Shown here: one piece after another, positions 41,759 through 51,007 of the stretch
Layout of the letters: each line of letters starts with the position of its first letter
Numbering within the stretch: the first letter of the stretch is position 1
NCBI RefSeq assembly: GCF_002646595.1
Contig: NZ_PDUD01000036.1
Coordinates: 62,001 to 126,000, forward strand
DNA: 64,000 nucleotides
Direction of reading: 5' to 3'
Source of the DNA: Flavilitoribacter nigricans DSM 23189 = NBRC 102662
GTDB lineage: Bacteria; Bacteroidota; Bacteroidia; Chitinophagales; Saprospiraceae
Position numbers and translations under genes: made by a program
Notes under the pieces: generated by a model
The model's input: the letters and a program-made list of their open reading frames with translations, nothing else
Database searches by the model: none
Told to the model about the DNA's origin: nothing

Positions 41759-42781
41759 TTAAACAAACAAGTCCGGCCTCTTTTGCTTCAATTGCTGAAG
41801 AACATCCTCCGGGAGTCCTTTTACATCTTTCAAGGACTTCGAATTTTCCAGGTCTACTCCCGAAAGTTGGGTGGCTTCCAGATCAGCTCCCGTGAGATCA
41901 GCATTGTTTAGTTCAGCCGTTCTCAGGTCGGCACCTCTCAGATCAGCGCCGCTCAGATCGGCCCCGGTGAGGTCGGCCCCAAAGAGATCGGCTCCGCTCA
42001 GGTCAACCCCTATGAGGTAAGCACCGACCATAATGGCACCCCGGAGGTAGGCTCCTCTCAAATTGGCACCACTCAAATTGACTTCAATCAGGTCAGTCAA
42101 GTAGTGGATTTTGCGTTCCAGATAGGCACTCAGATGATCTAATACTCTTGGGTCGGATATAAGCTTTTTTTCCTCTTGTGGAAACGAGATCTCGACAATA
42201 TTAAGTTCTGCTAATGCTCCTGTTTGAAACAACGCTTCTAATACTTTCGCTTTCTCGTACTGCAGAATGAGGAATAAGATCACACTGCCTTCTATACGGG
42301 TGATCTCTCGTATTTCTTTCTCCGTTATATTCAATGCCTTTTCAATGGCTTCCAGCAAAAGGCGTTGATCTTCATCTAGGTAGGTTTCAAAATCCTCGTT
42401 TAAATTCAAGGTGATGACGACCTCTCCTGGCCGTAGCAATAGACCAATGCTATTATCAAAATTTGACGTATAAAACGGCGGTTTATCATCAGTAATCTCA
42501 TCTTGCAATTGATCATTAACGCGAATAACAGCGGCACACAATTTGCTGACTTTGACATTGTGTTCTTCCTGCGAGATAAGGCTAAGTTCGTAGTTGGAAT
42601 TTGCTCTCGAGAATTGATTTTGAATCAATAGTAAAGTGTCATATACCGATCGGTAATAACTAGGTACTCCTTCGTGCAGACGATATTCCGTGATAAAATT
42701 TAAGAGGATTTCAATGGCAGGTTCTAAGCGGCCATTTTTTATATGATTTTCGGCAGCTTTGCAGATCGAACTGAGGTCCAT
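41759..42781 (-). CDS. Pentapeptide-repeat protein with an effector-associated-like N-terminus
   Basis: This 340-aa protein starts at the ATG at 42781 (MDLSSICKAAENHIKNGRLE); the 37 codons upstream have no character. Residues 1-95 resemble effector-associated domain 11 of bacterial conflict systems: IKNGRLEPAIEILLNFITEY, then LSLISQEEHNVKVSKLCAAV. The middle (GEVVITLNLNEDFETYLDED ... ITRIEGSVILFLILQYEKAK) is a second globular domain. About residues 234-317 are A(D/N)LxG pentapeptide repeats (LSGANLRGAYLRGA, FGADLTGADLSGADLRGADL), a right-handed beta-helix. The assignment of the first domain is by eye. A defence role is inference. Confidence 0.75.
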   Translation of the reverse strand: MDLSSICKAAENHIKNGRLEPAIEILLNFITEYRLHEGVPSYYRSVYDTLLLIQNQFSRANSNYELSLISQEEHNVKVSKLCAAVIRVNDQLQDEITDDKPPFYTSNFDNSIGLLLRPGEVVITLNLNEDFETYLDEDQRLLLEAIEKALNITEKEIREITRIEGSVILFLILQYEKAKVLEALFQTGALAELNIVEISFPQEEKKLISDPRVLDHLSAYLERKIHYLTDLIEVNLSGANLRGAYLRGAIMVGAYLIGVDLSGADLFGADLTGADLSGADLRGADLRTAELNNADLTGADLEATQLSGVDLENSKSLKDVKGLPEDVLQQLKQKRPDLFV

Positions 42782-42945
42782 GAATGTTAGTGTTGCGGTT
42801 GATTGGGCCAAAATACGACAAATCAAAGAGTTTCGGAAGAGTGAAAAACTTAGATACGGAACTATTTCTCTCCCCCCACAGTTATCACCCATACATCCGG
42901 CCCCGGCCGGTACAGATCAATTACTAAACCCTAAACCCCAAAACC

Positions 42946-43194
42946 GTGAAAATCCTTTCCAAAATCAAATCCAGACAACAACTGATCATGATCATGGTGA
43001 TCGAGATCGTGGTACTGACCATCATTTACCTGATCATTGACGGAACGGTCGGCGCTACCCGGCTGGTGAATGCGCTTTTCTTTTGCATTCTTTTTTTCAC
43101 TTCCTTAATCCTGAGCCTGATCTGGAAGATCGTACAGTACCGCCGGAAAAAGCGGATCGATATTTCCATCGACTTATTTGACCTGGAAGAATGA
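42946..43194 (+). CDS. Small two-helix membrane protein
   Basis: This 82-aa protein starts at a GTG (42946). Helices are about LIMIMVIEIVVLTIIYLII and LVNALFFCILFFTSLILSLI, with a basic loop (YRRKKR) and an acidic C-terminus (DISIDLFDLEE). It is divergent from the pentapeptide-repeat gene, with 164 bp between. No family is recognised. The leader contains a telomere-like CTAAACCCTAAACCCCAAAA stretch that may be chance. Confidence 0.65.
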   Translation: MKILSKIKSRQQLIMIMVIEIVVLTIIYLIIDGTVGATRLVNALFFCILFFTSLILSLIWKIVQYRRKKRIDISIDLFDLEE

Positions 43195-43259
43195 TCCTTA
43201 CTATGCTGACGTAAAATTTGGTTTGGGAAACCTAATCCAATTTAAGTAGAGCAAATACT

Positions 43260-43298
43260 GACGCGAAGTGGTTGGAAAAACCCAAACCACTTCGCGTC
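43260..43298. repeat. 14-bp perfect inverted repeat
   Basis: GACGCGAAGTGGTT (43260-43273) pairs with AACCACTTCGCGTC (43285-43298), with the stem partly continued by TTGG/CCcAA. No T-run follows. It may be a structured RNA element, a protein site or a mobile-element end. Confidence 0.7.
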
Positions 43299-43420
43299 CT
43301 GTATATGTAAGGATACAATTTTTGTGTAGAGCCCGGCTGGAAGAAGGCCGCTGCGATACGGAAAAATAATGCCCGGCAGGAGTAGTGTGAAGCCCAAAAA
43401 GGCCGAATAGTATTACTACC

Positions 43421-43470
43421 AAAATACCTCTTACGACCAAGAGAGGGACAACTTGGCGAAGAGGTATTTT
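43421..43470. terminator. Long stem-loop with internal bulge
   Basis: AAAATACCTCTT (43421-43432) pairs with AAGAGGTATTTT (43459-43470). Inside, CCAAG pairs with CTTGG. The T4-5 after the stem on the plus strand makes a terminator plausible for a rightward transcript. Confidence 0.6.
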
Positions 43471-43808
43471 TAAAAATGCAAATTGATGCGTAACTTGTGC
43501 GTGCAATTATAGTTTTAAGTAAGGGGGTGTTGCATCAATTATATGTTGGTGTTGGCATCCCTTTTTTTTCAGTACTCCTGAAGATCCTCCACAAGAATCT
43601 CGCAGATCAGCGTGATTAGAGACACCATAACACAGTATTTTAATGAACAAATCGTTGTCCAAAATTATCCTGGGGCACGGCCATTCTTGTTGACAGTTAG
43701 CAAGAGTAGAAAGCGTTTGAAATTCTGGGTATTTGTTGTATTTTTGGCTATAAGTAGTTGTTATACAGAGGTTTTTTGTTTTTGTAACGTCGATAATAGC
43801 GCAATACA

Positions 43809-45242
43809 ATGAAGGCCATTTTAGACTTGATAGACCTGGTTGACCTCCGCAAACTGAGTGTAATCGGAGTAAACGGTGACAAAACGGATGAATTGTTCGG
43901 GTTGGTAAAAGCAGGAGAGATCAGGCAGACCGAAGACGGAATAGCTCACTTTTACGCCGGGCAGGAGAGCGGTGCCACGGGTAATTTCAATCGTTTAAAA
44001 AGGAACCTCCAGAAGCGGCTTATCAATACGTTTTTCAGTTCTGACTTCCACCGGGATACTTATCTGACGGCCTATTTTTCCAGTTTTAAAAAAGATATTG
44101 TCTGTGAGGCCCTGATGAAATCGGGCAAATCCGGTACTGCCGCAGCGCTGGCGCAGGAAGCCCTGCCCCTGGCCATAAAATTTCACTTTCCGGAATTGGC
44201 CGCTTCCCTGGCGCGCAAGCTGGCCCATCACTACTCGGTCATTGCCGTGAATCGCCGGAAGTACGAAAAGTTCAGGGCGATCCGCGATCAGTACCACGAA
44301 TGCGCCTACTGGGAGAACAAGGCCGTAGATTACTACAATGACCTGGCCATCGATCTGCGTCTGGCAAAGACCGTCAAATCAGATTTAATCGAAAAAGCTA
44401 AAAAGTATAAGTCTAAACTGGATGCGGTAGCTCATGAAGTTCCGGTGCTGAACTTTCATCTATTCCGCCTCAACATTCACCTATTTCTCTTCAAGATACT
44501 CAATAATGGCGAGGGGATCGAAAAAACCTGCCGGGAAGGCATCGATTTCATCAGTCGTCTGGAGTTTACGCCACCGCCCCGCGCCCAGCGTACTTTTCAT
44601 TTTAATCTGATCCCGGCCTATCTGCAAACCGGGAATTTTGAAGCGGCCTACCAGACGATCCGTCAGCTCAAGCAAATGGTGGAGAAGGGCTCGCACAACT
44701 GGATCATCATCAATGCCTACCAGTGTATTTTGGGTTTTCACTGGCAGCGGGACGAGATCACCGGAGAGGGGATCACCGCTATTTACGACAGTAAACTATA
44801 CCGGATCGTAGAGGAAGAGCTACGGATCTACGAAACCTACCGCGCTATCCTGAGTGATTCGGATGCCATCAAGCTGGGCAAATTCCTCAACGAAACCCCG
44901 CATTATTCCGCGGATAAAAAAGGCATGAACATTAATATCCTGGTGTTGCAATTCCTGGTATTCCTGCGGCGCAACGACCGTTCGGCGATCATTGATCGCA
45001 TGGAAGCCCTGCAGGCCTACGCCTACCGTTACTTGGCGAAAGATCCCACCACCCGTAGGAGTGAGCTCTTTTTCCGGATGTTGTTCTTACTGGCTAAGTC
45101 CGCATTCGATCTGGAGGAGGTGGAGCGCCGTTCGCCGGGGATCACCGCCGAACTGCACAACACCCCGCGCCAGATATCCGCCATTGATATCGAAGTAGTA
45201 CCCTACGAGATCCTGTGGGAGAAGGTAAAGACCTGGTGCTAA
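43809..45242 (+). CDS. Hypothetical helical (TPR-like) protein
   Basis: This 477-aa soluble, mostly helical protein has paired helices resembling a TPR/alpha-solenoid (ALAQEALPLAIKFHFPELAA, YLQTGNFEAAYQTIRQLKQM, RTFHFNLIPAYLQTGN). The N-terminus (LIDLVDLRKLSVIGVNGDKT) may be a separate small domain. There is no signal or membrane segment. I do not recognise a named family. It is convergent with the PcfJ-like gene at 45265, with 22 bp between stops. Confidence 0.75.
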   Translation: MKAILDLIDLVDLRKLSVIGVNGDKTDELFGLVKAGEIRQTEDGIAHFYAGQESGATGNFNRLKRNLQKRLINTFFSSDFHRDTYLTAYFSSFKKDIVCEALMKSGKSGTAAALAQEALPLAIKFHFPELAASLARKLAHHYSVIAVNRRKYEKFRAIRDQYHECAYWENKAVDYYNDLAIDLRLAKTVKSDLIEKAKKYKSKLDAVAHEVPVLNFHLFRLNIHLFLFKILNNGEGIEKTCREGIDFISRLEFTPPPRAQRTFHFNLIPAYLQTGNFEAAYQTIRQLKQMVEKGSHNWIIINAYQCILGFHWQRDEITGEGITAIYDSKLYRIVEEELRIYETYRAILSDSDAIKLGKFLNETPHYSADKKGMNINILVLQFLVFLRRNDRSAIIDRMEALQAYAYRYLAKDPTTRRSELFFRMLFLLAKSAFDLEEVERRSPGITAELHNTPRQISAIDIEVVPYEILWEKVKTWC

Positions 45243-45264
45243 ACAGTCTCAAAGCCTGGGACTG

Positions 45265-46593
45265 CTAAAAATTGACCTTAAGTTCCGACCAATGGGCCCA
45301 TTGCCGGATCAATACCATGGCCTCCTCCCGCGGATGGGCATTGTAGGCGGCGCTGGCCTGTACGATCTCCCGCTCACTGGTGACCTCCAGGGTGACCAGC
45401 CGCTCGAACTGATCGTCCGCATGGTAACGCCGCAGGGACCAGATCGAGCTTTCTCCCCGGACACAATATCCCGCGTAGCTGGCCACGCAGTGGTGCATGG
45501 CCAGACCTTCTTCGTACAGCTCTATCTGGGTACATAGTTGCTCCATGACCAGTCTGTTTTTCCCGCGTTCCCATTCGCAGCCGTCGATCGGCATCTTGGG
45601 CCATTCCAGCGCATTTTGGGCTAGGATCGCCAATTGGGCCTGCCGCCGGCGTTCCGCTTCCCAGTCCTCGGCCAGGCGCAGTAGCGATGATAGCGTACGG
45701 CCTTTCAGACGGAACGACAATCCTTCCTGCTGCCGGTGGGCCAAAAAAGTCATCACCGTATTGAATTCGCGGCTAGTGAGCGTCGTGCAGGCCCGATGGC
45801 GCGCCAGGAAAGTACTGAGCTTGCGCAGATAATCCCAATCCGGACGTACCTGATAAAATTCGTATAAACGCCGGAATAAATAATCGCTTCCGCCTCTGGC
45901 TTTAACAATACCATAGAAAAATGCCCCGCGAAAAGTTACCGGCAGGGAGGTACGGACTACCCAATGGGCTTCCCGCTTGCTGAGTGCCAGCGGCAAGGCA
46001 GGGGCTTTCCGGATGTTATTCCCCCGAATGATCCACCGGATCCAGAGGATTTGGGTGGGGCTTTCGGACATCATCGCCAGCCGGAGCAATACGAAGGGCG
46101 GTGCATATTGTATGAACTGCCCAAACGGGATATCCAGCAGTCCGGAGTATTTCTCCCCGAAATAAGGATGCAGCACCAGGCGCGCCAGATGCGGGTATTC
46201 CCGGGTAATCCAGATGCCGAAAACCGCCTGCAGGTGCCGGAGAATCACCGGTATTACGGGACCTCTGGCAAAATTAGGACAGCGGTCTTTGATGACTGTG
46301 TACGCCTCAGTGTCGGCAAAGGTCTCCAGCAGTCGTTTGAACAGGGAAAGCAGTTCCGGAACCTCCAGAACCCGCTGGCTGCCAAACCGGTCGTTGCACA
46401 CCCCGGCAATCGCCCGAATGGGCATGGCGTACTTACCGCGCAGTGGTGGCAGCAAATCCAGCTCCCGTTCGAAAGCCGCCCAGCCCGCTCGCTGGCGGCG
46501 TTCCGGAAGCGACCGGAAGATCTCGTATATTTTGTGCCGGGACTCCGCATGAAGCGTGGCGAGCGATCCCCGGCTGTTGCTTAGCTTTTCCAT
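45265..46593 (-). CDS. PcfJ-like domain protein
   Basis: This 442-aa protein ends in a PcfJ-type domain: CTQIELYEEGLAMHHCVASY, then CVRGESSIWSLRRY, then LVTLEVTSEREIVQASAAYN and the terminal MVLIRQWAHWSELK. The first 300 residues are helical and basic (FLARHRACTTLTSREFNTVM). PcfJ was named from a conjugative plasmid of Enterococcus; chromosomal relatives are of unknown function. No conjugation genes are nearby. Confidence 0.8.
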   Translation of the reverse strand: MEKLSNSRGSLATLHAESRHKIYEIFRSLPERRQRAGWAAFERELDLLPPLRGKYAMPIRAIAGVCNDRFGSQRVLEVPELLSLFKRLLETFADTEAYTVIKDRCPNFARGPVIPVILRHLQAVFGIWITREYPHLARLVLHPYFGEKYSGLLDIPFGQFIQYAPPFVLLRLAMMSESPTQILWIRWIIRGNNIRKAPALPLALSKREAHWVVRTSLPVTFRGAFFYGIVKARGGSDYLFRRLYEFYQVRPDWDYLRKLSTFLARHRACTTLTSREFNTVMTFLAHRQQEGLSFRLKGRTLSSLLRLAEDWEAERRRQAQLAILAQNALEWPKMPIDGCEWERGKNRLVMEQLCTQIELYEEGLAMHHCVASYAGYCVRGESSIWSLRRYHADDQFERLVTLEVTSEREIVQASAAYNAHPREEAMVLIRQWAHWSELKVNF

Positions 46594-46999
46594 GATCGTA
46601 ATGTTTTTCGAACTTTGCCGGTGGGGTAGGAGCAGACCACATCCATTTGGGTACTGGACATAGCATTCCCATTGCCCGGCGGGTACGGCCGGGAGCTGCG
46701 GTTACGCATCGCTCCGGGCGGTCCGGTGAGGTCCATAGACATACCGGCTGGGTTAAGACCAGTGGTGAACCCAGGTCAGTAGCAGGCTACGGACAATTGA
46801 TATTTAAATTGAAAAAGGATAAGAAAAGTCGACGCTCACATGACGGTAGAGTTTTGCAGAGTTAACCCAATCAACTGTCAATTCAAAAACAGAGTTCCGG
46901 CCGCGGGGATTTTTTTCAAAAAAATTAATCGGCCGGTTTAGGGACTATTTTGTGCGGGATACCGTAGCAAATTTGCCCTAAAATTCGGATTTTCGCAGC
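46594..46999. other. Gap with a GC-rich structured stretch
   Basis: 46620-46790 is GC-rich with repeated CCGGG-like motifs and a hairpin CTGGGTT / AACCCAG (46748-46754 with 46768-46774) with inner ACC/GGT pairing. No coding ORF is supported. The right part is AT-richer and should hold the MscS promoter. No known RNA family is recognised. Confidence 0.45.
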
Positions 47000-47872
47000 A
47001 TGAACGACTGGCGTTATCAACTCATTATCTCCGTAGTTTTAGTTGTGCTGACCCTCACCATCCGCTGGGGCCTTACCAGCATTCTGGTGGGCTATATCAA
47101 GAAGGCAAAGTTGCGCTACGTGTACAAGAAGACGGTGTCCTACATTGCCTATCTTGTCATCTTTCTGGGGCTGATCACGATCTGGATCGACGAGTTCGCA
47201 TCCGCCGCTACTTTTCTGGGGCTGGTATCCGCCGGTCTGGCCATCGCCCTGAAGGACCCGATCGCCAATTTTTTCGGCTGGATCTATATCCTGTTTACCC
47301 GCCCCTTCGAAATGGGGGATCGCATCGAACTGGACAAGCAGCGGGGCGATGTACTCGACATTAACTTTTTTGAATTTACCATCCTGGAGATCGGCGCATC
47401 CATCGACGCCAACCAAAGCACCGGTCGCATCGTCCATATCCCAAACGGCAAGGTGTTTATCCACCCCATTATCAACTCTACCCAGGGGTTCCAGTACATC
47501 TGGAATGAGATGCCGATCACCATCACTTTTGACAGCGATTGGAAAAAGGCGAAAGCCATGCTGTTGGAGATTGAGAACGAACGGGTGAAAGACTTTGCCA
47601 GCAGTGCAAAAAAAGAGATCGACCGCAGCGAGCGGAAATACAATATCCAGTACAATAAGGTAACTCCGACCGTATACACCAGCGTGAAAACCAACGGGAT
47701 CTGCCTGACCCTGCGCTATCTCACCCATCCCCGTACCGAGCGTACTTCGGAACAGATCATCTGGGAAGAAGTCCTTACCCGCTTTGCCGATGAGCCGCAG
47801 ATCAATTTTGCCTATCCGTCCCAGAGCGTTTACCTCCGGGACCGGCGGGAGCCCGAACCGGATGCGGAATAA
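47000..47872 (+). CDS. MscS-family mechanosensitive channel
   Basis: This 290-aa protein has about three membrane helices. The pore helix and start of the beta domain read FLGLVSAGLAIALKDPIANF, FGWIYILFTRPFEMGDRIEL and VHIPNGKVFIHPIINST. This is the usual MscS pattern of Gly/Ala-rich TM3 followed by the Sm-like beta domain. It releases solutes on hypo-osmotic shock. The alpha/beta C-terminus is complete (VLTRFADEPQINFAYPSQSV). Confidence 0.92.
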   Translation: MNDWRYQLIISVVLVVLTLTIRWGLTSILVGYIKKAKLRYVYKKTVSYIAYLVIFLGLITIWIDEFASAATFLGLVSAGLAIALKDPIANFFGWIYILFTRPFEMGDRIELDKQRGDVLDINFFEFTILEIGASIDANQSTGRIVHIPNGKVFIHPIINSTQGFQYIWNEMPITITFDSDWKKAKAMLLEIENERVKDFASSAKKEIDRSERKYNIQYNKVTPTVYTSVKTNGICLTLRYLTHPRTERTSEQIIWEEVLTRFADEPQINFAYPSQSVYLRDRREPEPDAE

Positions 47873-47978
47873 GGCCCGAATCCCTTTTTGCCTGGATAAA
47901 ACAGTTTCTTAACCGGACCTTAAGAGTATTTAACACCGGGCTGCCATACCTTCGGGATAGTGAAATAAACATCGGATC

Positions 47979-48572
47979 ATGAAGATATTAACTACCCTCA
48001 TTTTTAGTCTCTCCCTGGGACTGATGGCTTCGGCCGCTACTGCTCCCCACGCCATTAACGGATACTGGAAAAATGATAAATTTCAGGTTGTGATCGAATT
48101 GCAGGTCACCGATTATGGATTCAAGACCATGCGTACGGACCGGGATCGCTGGTACCATTACGACTGGTCTTTCGAGAATGTGTATTCGGATCAGGACGGC
48201 AATCGTTACATTGTATACGACGAACAAACCCTGGTATGGGAGGCAAACGACGGCCGGCGTTTACAGTTTCGTAAACTGGAGCAGCGGGGAATAGGAGATT
48301 ACCGGCCGGAGCCCGCGGTGGCTACCACCGCGCTGGGCGGACACTGGACCGATTTCCACTACGATGCCCAGTTACGGGTCATTCCCGAAAGGGGAGGATT
48401 TAAGGCCCGGATCTGGAACGGGGCCTGGCGATTTTACGATCGTCTGGATCACAATACCTTTCAGGATCGCTACGGCAATACGTTCACGCTGCAGCAAAAC
48501 GGCAAACTAAAGTATCAGGATAGCCGTTCCCGCCGGGTATACTTTTTTGAACACACCTCCGACCGGCTTTAA
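47979..48572 (+). CDS. Hypothetical secreted protein
   Basis: This 197-aa protein has a signal peptide (ILTTLIFSLSLGLMASAATA). The mature part is rich in aromatic residues and Arg (RWYHYDWSFENVYSDQDGNR and WRFYDRLDHNTFQDRYGNTF), suggesting a beta-rich fold with two related halves. No family is recognised. It lies 106 bp after mscS, with a TACCTTCG box near 47949 that may be a promoter element. Confidence 0.7.
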   Translation: MKILTTLIFSLSLGLMASAATAPHAINGYWKNDKFQVVIELQVTDYGFKTMRTDRDRWYHYDWSFENVYSDQDGNRYIVYDEQTLVWEANDGRRLQFRKLEQRGIGDYRPEPAVATTALGGHWTDFHYDAQLRVIPERGGFKARIWNGAWRFYDRLDHNTFQDRYGNTFTLQQNGKLKYQDSRSRRVYFFEHTSDRL

Positions 48573-48599
48573 TGCTCGATGTTGATATTCCCAAAAAAG

Positions 48600-48634
48600 C
48601 CAGGGGCCGCTAAGATCATCTTAGCGGCCCCTGG
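48600..48634. terminator. Strong bidirectional terminator
   Basis: CCAGGGGCCGCTAAGAT (48600-48616) is the exact inverse of 48618-48634, giving a stem of at least 15 bp. An A6 run to the left makes a T-run for leftward rseP transcripts. It also ends the rightward secreted-protein gene. Confidence 0.85.
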
Positions 48635-48679
48635 CTGTATCGGTAGATACCGGTCACTCGGCTTTACAGCCGGACCAGT

Positions 48680-50014
48680 CTATTTAAAGATCCTCAATAT
48701 ATCCAGCCCGTTGGCGAAAAGCACGAGCCCGATCACGATAATGAAACCGATCATCGTGGCGTATTCCATAAATTTATCGCTGGGTTTGCGACCGGAAACG
48801 ACCTCGTAGAGCAGGAACATTACGTGCCCGCCGTCCAGTGCCGGGATCGGCAGCAGGTTCATAAAGGCCAGGATGAGCGACAGGATCGCCGTCATGGTCC
48901 AGAAGCGCTCCCAGTTCCAGACATCACCGAACATCTGGCCGATGGAGGCAAAACCACCGAGGCTGTCGGAAGCTTTGATCCGGCCGGAAAACATCTGGCC
49001 GAAGGCTTTCACCTGGTCACTCAGAAAACTCCAGCCCTTGGCCACACCCGCCGGCAGAGCTTCGGCCAGGGTATAATCCTGGCGTTCGAAATCGAAGTAA
49101 CGGTCCGGCCCGAAGCGCAACACCCCGATCTTGCCTTCTTCCGTCGTGGTCAGAGAAACCTGTTTCTCCTGTCCGTCGCGGATGAGCGAGATATCCATTG
49201 GGGTATTTGGGTTGGGTTTAACCTTATCGAGAAACTCGTCGTAGAAGCGCACCGGCGCTCCGTTGACGGCCGTAATACTGTCATTGGCCATGATCCCCGC
49301 TTTTTCCGCCGGAGATTCTTTGGCAACCTGCGCTACGACAAAGGGTGTACGCGGCAGGAACAGCAATTGACCTTTGTTATCGTGGCTGGACAAGATGCCG
49401 ATGAACTTGGGGGGAATATCGATGGTTTCCTCCCGTCCGTCGCGCCGAACGGTAATGGTATTCGCGTCGTTGATGATGATCTCCCGGAAGAGGGTACGAT
49501 CGTTGAATTTCTCAAATGGCTTTCCGCCGATGGAGAGAATATGGTCTCCGGTCTGCAGCCCCATCTCGATACCCAGAGAATCAGCGTGGATCCCGTAGAC
49601 GGCATTTTCCGTGGGAAGGTATTCTTCACCCCACACAAACAGTACCATACCGTAGAGGAGAAAGCCGAGAATGAAGTTGACGGTCACCCCGCCCAGCATG
49701 ATGATCAGGCGCTGCCAGGCTGGTTTCGACCGGAATTCCCATTCCTGGGGTTCCTGGGCCATTTGTTCGGTATCAAAGCTCTCATCGATCATCCCGGAGA
49801 TCTTCACGTAGCCACCCAGCGGCAGCCAGCCAATACCGTATTCCGTTTCGCCAATTTTTTTCTTAAACAGGGAGAACCAGGGGTCGAAGAACAAGTAGAA
49901 CTTTTCTACCCGGGTGCCGAAAAAACGGGCGGGTAAGAAGTGCCCCATTTCGTGTAAAACTATTAGAATGGACAAGCTCAGCATCAACTGACCTGCCATA
50001 ACTACATAACCCAT
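48680..50014 (-). CDS. rseP: Site-2 intramembrane zinc protease RseP
   Basis: This 444-aa inner-membrane protease cuts anti-sigma factors and signal-peptide remnants. The first helix carries the zinc motif HEMGH (residues 21-25). Two PDZ-like domains follow (IEMGLQTGDHILSIGGKPF, PAEKAGIMANDSITAVNGAP). The second zinc ligand is in MNLLPIPALDGGHVMFLLYE. Order and length fit RseP. Confidence 0.95.
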   Translation of the reverse strand: MGYVVMAGQLMLSLSILIVLHEMGHFLPARFFGTRVEKFYLFFDPWFSLFKKKIGETEYGIGWLPLGGYVKISGMIDESFDTEQMAQEPQEWEFRSKPAWQRLIIMLGGVTVNFILGFLLYGMVLFVWGEEYLPTENAVYGIHADSLGIEMGLQTGDHILSIGGKPFEKFNDRTLFREIIINDANTITVRRDGREETIDIPPKFIGILSSHDNKGQLLFLPRTPFVVAQVAKESPAEKAGIMANDSITAVNGAPVRFYDEFLDKVKPNPNTPMDISLIRDGQEKQVSLTTTEEGKIGVLRFGPDRYFDFERQDYTLAEALPAGVAKGWSFLSDQVKAFGQMFSGRIKASDSLGGFASIGQMFGDVWNWERFWTMTAILSLILAFMNLLPIPALDGGHVMFLLYEVVSGRKPSDKFMEYATMIGFIIVIGLVLFANGLDILRIFK

Positions 50015-50286
50015 ATTCTATTTTTTTTCGTTAGCCGCTACCTGGCATCCGGTAAACGGTACGATTCTTTTAGTGATCAAATCGATAAAAAAAACATACC
50101 CGCCATTTATTTGTTGCATGGCAGCCGCCAAAGGTACTATGATTTAACCAATTTTTAAGTAAGCTACGACGGTGAATAGCTTACATCGGTCTAAATTTGA
50201 AAGAAGATCCCCGGCCTTACCAATCATACCTAACGGCAGTTCTCAAAAACCTGGTATCCGATATGGCATTGCCGTTATCGGATTTT

Positions 50287-50294
50287 TATCTTTG
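50287..50294 (+). promoter_or_regulatory. -7 promoter element at the rsmE start
   Basis: TATCTTTG is a perfect -7 box ending 3 nt before the ATG at 50298, so transcription may begin at or next to the start codon (leaderless mRNA). A consensus -33 element at N19-21 is not seen (ATTG lies at N15). It supports the internal ATG rather than the longer frame from 50172. Confidence 0.45.
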
Positions 50295-50297
50295 AGC

Positions 50298-51002
50298 ATG
50301 AATTTATTTTACGCTCCCGATTCGGCCGATAATCTGGTAGAATTTCCCGCCGAGGAAGCCCGCCACTGTGTGCAGGTGCTCCGGCATCAGGTAGGGGACA
50401 CCATCAACTGGGTGGATGGCAAAGGTACCCTCCTGTCCGGTTCCCTGATTGAAGCCAATAAGCGATCCTGTAAACTGGAAGTTACCCAGCGCCGGGAAAC
50501 TTACAGAAAGCGCCCCTTCCGCCTGCATCTGGCGGTAGCTCCCACCAAACAGATCGACCGGGTGGAATGGTTGCTGGAAAAAGCCACCGAAATCGGTGTG
50601 GATGAGATCACCCTGCTCCGCTGTGCCCATTCCGAGCGGCGCCAGGTACGGCCGGACCGACTGGAAAAGATCCTGATCTCGGCGATGAAACAATCGCTGA
50701 AAGCCTACTTGCCCGTGCTGCATGGTATGACCCCCTTTCCGGAATTTATGGATACCGTTACGGATAAAACGGACAACTTTATCGCTTACGTGGATACGGA
50801 TCAGACCCAACACCTGCAGGACTACTGCCGTCCGGGAGAGGATATCTGCATTCTGATCGGACCGGAAGGTGATTTCCATCCCGATGAAGTAGCGCTGGCG
50901 CTCGATAAGGGATTCCGCCAGGTGAGCCTGGGCCCCAGCCGCTTGCGTACCGAAACTGCCGGCATGGTTGCCTGTACGATCGCCAACCTGGCCAATCAGT
51001 AA
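50298..51002 (+). CDS. rsmE: 16S rRNA m3U1498 methyltransferase
   Basis: This 234-aa SPOUT methyltransferase methylates U1498 of 16S rRNA. The ATG at 50298 was chosen: MNLFYAPDSADNLVEFPAEE is the family N-terminus (PUA-like domain, HCVQVLRHQVGD). The SPOUT knot motifs are LIGPEGDFHPDEV and LGPSRLRTETAGMVA. KQIDRVEWLLEKATEIGVDE is a further conserved block. It is convergent with the epimerase gene, with 5 bp between stops. Confidence 0.95.
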   Translation: MNLFYAPDSADNLVEFPAEEARHCVQVLRHQVGDTINWVDGKGTLLSGSLIEANKRSCKLEVTQRRETYRKRPFRLHLAVAPTKQIDRVEWLLEKATEIGVDEITLLRCAHSERRQVRPDRLEKILISAMKQSLKAYLPVLHGMTPFPEFMDTVTDKTDNFIAYVDTDQTQHLQDYCRPGEDICILIGPEGDFHPDEVALALDKGFRQVSLGPSRLRTETAGMVACTIANLANQ

Positions 51003-51007
51003 GTTGC

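Larger units (their letters stand above)
43195..43808. other. Gene-free gap with two long hairpins
   Basis: This 614-bp gap contains the hairpins at 43260-43298 and 43421-43470. The frames open across the right part (43507-43812) lack coding character. No clear promoter for the gene at 43809 was fixed, although T-rich runs lie at 43740-43790. Confidence 0.5.

Noticed and set aside
43507-43812. Open frames on both strands ahead of the gene at 43809 (100 and 66 aa)
   Set aside because: No signal peptide, domain or coding character; they overlap each other and the next gene.
45265-46593. PcfJ-like gene as evidence of an integrated conjugative element
   Set aside because: No relaxase, coupling protein, Tra genes, integrase or att repeats are near it.
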